From assembly GCA_946626795.1 (NCBI GenBank), contig CAMOUZ010000021.1:1-13993 (forward strand): a DNA stretch of 13,993 nucleotides. The letters run 5' to 3'. The stretch comes from an uncultured Clostridia bacterium. Its GTDB lineage: Bacteria > Bacillota > Clostridia > Christensenellales > CAG-1252. The notes beneath the pieces were generated by a model. It ran no database searches and was not told where the DNA came from. It worked only from the letters and a program-made list of their open reading frames with translations. The translations under genes and the position numbers were made by a program. The number at the start of each line of letters is the position of its first letter. Position 1 is the stretch's first letter. This document shows, one piece after another, positions 12,318 through 13,993 of the stretch.

Positions 12318-13058
12318 ATGCCCGGAGTGAAGATCAACACCAAAGAAGACGCTTTTCGTCTGTTCGACGAAGCCGTTAAGGCGCTCATCAATAGCAACTT
12401 CATCATTACGCAAAAGCCCATAACGGACCTTTTAAGGTGTCTGATTTTCAGCGACAAATTGCAGGCATTCGTCGGCGAATGTTTGCGCGGGGTGGATTAT
12501 GAAACCGAGCTCGCGAATGCGGTCACGAAGACCGAGTCCGGCTATATCTTCCTCCTCCCGAAAAGCAATAAACGCATCATCGCTCTCGTGACGGGGCTTC
12601 TCTCCGATTTCGACAAGGGAGACAGGAGTCTCACCACTTTCATCCGAGAGTTTTACCCTGCCCCCGATAATAATCAACGATACAAGCTCTTCTGTGATAA
12701 CGTGCTTATGCCTTATCACAGAGCTTTTCGTCAGTCCTTCCTCTATGACATCGATAATGCGGATCCCGCCCTCGGGGACGAATCCTCCGCTGTCATCAGC
12801 GAGCCTGCTCTCGAACAAGCCGCAGGTCTCCTCACCGCCCTTCGCACGATCTTCTTGGGCGATAATAAGCTCTCCGAGAAGAAAAGAGCGGATCTCATCT
12901 ATTTGACCGACGGACTGTATTATTGCTTGGAAAAAGGCGATCCGAAGATCGTCAAGACCGTTTGGACGGGGCTCAAACTCGCGCTCACCGGCTACAAGAA
13001 AGCAGACAGAAAGTTCAGCGACCTCACAGAGTTCTTGGCGCTTTACGCATTGCTCTGA
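12318..13058 (+). CDS. Conserved-looking protein of unknown function downstream of rpsT
   Basis: I do not recognise this 246-residue protein. It appears soluble and mainly alpha-helical, with no signal peptide or membrane span. Visible parts are an N-terminal helical stretch (KEDAFRLFDEAVKALINSNF), a beta-like middle (SGYIFLLPKSNKRIIALVTGLLSDF) and a long helical C-terminus (LEQAAGLLTALRTIFL, KKADRKFSDLTEFLALYALL). Codon use and G+C match its neighbours, and no overlapping gene competes. It starts 12 bases after rpsT and ends 15 bases before the DUF4364 gene. No SD precedes the ATG (GGTTCGCATT), unlike nearly all genes here, so translation may depend on coupling to rpsT. It could have a ribosome-related or housekeeping role by context only. 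Confidence 0.75.
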   Translation: MPGVKINTKEDAFRLFDEAVKALINSNFIITQKPITDLLRCLIFSDKLQAFVGECLRGVDYETELANAVTKTESGYIFLLPKSNKRIIALVTGLLSDFDKGDRSLTTFIREFYPAPDNNQRYKLFCDNVLMPYHRAFRQSFLYDIDNADPALGDESSAVISEPALEQAAGLLTALRTIFLGDNKLSEKKRADLIYLTDGLYYCLEKGDPKIVKTVWTGLKLALTGYKKADRKFSDLTEFLALYALL

Positions 13059-13073
13059 TCAAGGAGGCGCACA

Positions 13074-13601
13074 ATGGCGAAGGATTCCACCCTTATTAAG
13101 TTGATATTACTCTATGTGATGGACAAAATGGAGGTCCCCCTCGAAGAGGACATCATCACGGAGCTCTGCACGAGCGACCATGCTTGGATGAACTATATGG
13201 ACTGTAAGGACGCGATATGCGATCTTGAAGACGTCGGCTTCCTGCATAAGAGAGTCTCTTCCAATAAATACATCTACAATATCACGCCCGACGGCAGAAT
13301 GTGCCTTGCGAATTTCTATACTCGCATCCCCATCTCCCTGCGCGAGGAGATCAATGCCTCTGTAAAGAGTCATCGCATGGAGTATCGCCGCCGTCAGGAA
13401 TACCGCAGCGATTATTTCAAGAATCACGACGGCACCTACACCGTCGTCTTGAAGATTTTGAAGATGGAGAGCGACCTCCCCATCGTGGAGATCCGCATGG
13501 TGGTGGAGAGCCGCGAGAATGCCTCCTTCATCCATAAGAATTGGCAAAACCGCGCCGGCACCGTCTATGGCGCCCTCTGCGACAACCTTTTGGACGGTTA
13601 A
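13074..13601 (+). CDS. DUF4364 family protein
   Basis: This 175-residue protein matches the DUF4364 family, common in Clostridia. The family has a winged-helix-like N-terminal half (TLIKLILLYVMDKMEVPLEE, then CKDAICDLEDVGFLHKR and a wing YIYNITPDGRMCLANF) and a mixed C-terminal domain. The signature RIPISLREEI follows the wing. DNA binding is suggested by the fold but not demonstrated, so a PadR-like regulatory role is inference. AAGGAGG lies 7 bases before the ATG. It is 15 bases after the unknown gene and is followed by a terminator, so it is the last gene of the rpsT group. Confidence 0.88.
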   Translation: MAKDSTLIKLILLYVMDKMEVPLEEDIITELCTSDHAWMNYMDCKDAICDLEDVGFLHKRVSSNKYIYNITPDGRMCLANFYTRIPISLREEINASVKSHRMEYRRRQEYRSDYFKNHDGTYTVVLKILKMESDLPIVEIRMVVESRENASFIHKNWQNRAGTVYGALCDNLLDG

Positions 13602-13616
13602 TACTCTTACCTATCT

Positions 13617-13637
13617 GCCCCGAAAGGGGGCTTTTTT
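13617..13637 (+). terminator. Terminator after the DUF4364 gene
   Basis: GCCCC (13617-13621) pairs with GGGGC (13627-13631) around GAAAG, followed by six T. It lies 15 bases after the DUF4364 stop and separates this group from ssrA. Confidence 0.85.
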
Positions 13638-13670
13638 ATTTCACCCTACAAACATCGACGAAATCTCCTC

Positions 13671-13699
13671 TTGCAAAGATCCTAAGAACGTGATATACT
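13671..13699 (+). promoter_or_regulatory. Sigma-A promoter of ssrA
   Basis: TTGCAA (13671-13676) and TATACT (13694-13699) are separated by exactly 17 bases. Transcription should start about 13706, a few bases before the likely mature 5' end at 13710. Confidence 0.8.
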
Positions 13700-13709
13700 A
13701 TCTTCACTT

Positions 13710-13993
13710 GGGCATGTACCGGCTTCGACGCGGAGATGAGGTGGCAGTTTAAGCACGTAGCAGGCTCGTCTGCTTATCAACGGAACCGTTCTAAATAAAG
13801 GACAACAATCAATCTTTTGCGATGGCTGCTTAAAGCCATCTGTCGACTCGGCGGACCTACGACGCCGAAATCGGCATCATTACAGTAGGGAACGACACTT
13901 ATGCGTCGCCGCGCGCATAGGGTTGTAAGGTGCGGCTCGGAACGCTGTGGCCCGCTTACGGGCAGCCGCGGACGACAACGTACGTAAGCTAAA
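13710..13993 (+). ncRNA. ssrA: tmRNA (partial, 3' end outside window)
   Basis: tmRNA rescues stalled ribosomes and tags the unfinished protein for proteolysis. The 5' end GGGCATG (13710-13716) is the acceptor strand, followed 6 bases later by GGCTTCGAC, the conserved tRNA-like D-loop part (compare GGNTTCGAC in other tmRNAs). The tag frame is GAC AAC AAT CAA TCT TTT GCG ATG GCT GCT TAA at 13801-13833, coding DNNQSFAMAA after the charged alanine; whether the resume codon is GAC or a codon further upstream is not certain. The pseudoknot region follows, and GTACGTAAGCTAAA at the window edge is the start of the conserved return to the tRNA-like domain. The T-arm and the 3' acceptor strand are beyond the edge. 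It is the one-piece form as far as can be seen. Confidence 0.95.

Overview
The window looks like chromosomal DNA from an endospore-forming member of the Bacillota, class Clostridia, most likely an uncultured gut-type lineage. The evidence is a spore germination protease (gpr), a DUF4364 protein of the kind common in Clostridia, a two-piece-free tmRNA with a tag ending in Met-Ala-Ala, and consensus sigma-A promoters and strong Shine-Dalgarno (SD) sequences throughout. No phage, transposase, integrase or CRISPR gene is present. The genus cannot be named from this sequence.

Left block (1-2750, all minus strand, visibly more A+T-rich than the rest). An Rrf2-type regulator starts a tight operon: rrf2, an FMN split-barrel (pyridoxamine oxidase-like) protein, a sugar O-acetyltransferase and a zinc-type macrodomain ADP-ribose hydrolase cut by the window edge. 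A separate gene for a duplicated SnoaL-like protein lies upstream. Both promoters carry the same 10-base motif exactly 7 bases upstream of the -35 box, and both have dyads over the promoter. This suggests a shared stress or redox switch.

2645-3085 has no gene. It is packed with nested inverted repeats ending in a bidirectional terminator.

Carbohydrate operon (8095 down to 3026, minus strand). A consensus promoter drives a 97-residue protein of unknown function, overlapping ATGA with a GH13 alpha-glucosidase of the alpha-1,6 type, followed 13 bases later by a 1017-residue GH106-like (rhamnosidase-type) hydrolase. Neither enzyme has a signal peptide, so both should act on imported oligosaccharides or glycosides.

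8130-8742 has no gene. It holds an array of short hairpins joined by GAAAT/ATTTC linkers, then two tandem units that each begin with a copy of the 3' end of the adjacent tRNA-Leu and are separated by terminator hairpins. This resembles the rtT repeats of the E. coli tyrT locus and is the most unusual part of the window. The intact tRNA-Leu(CAA), with encoded CCA, follows at 8743-8828 (minus).

Right block. A COG2509-type FAD-dependent dehydrogenase (minus) diverges from a short glutamate-racemase-like gene (plus), whose end overlaps that of an unusually short gpr (minus). The rpsT gene (ribosomal protein S20), an unrecognised 246-residue gene and a DUF4364 gene follow on the plus strand and end at a terminator. 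The window closes inside ssrA (tmRNA), which has its own promoter.
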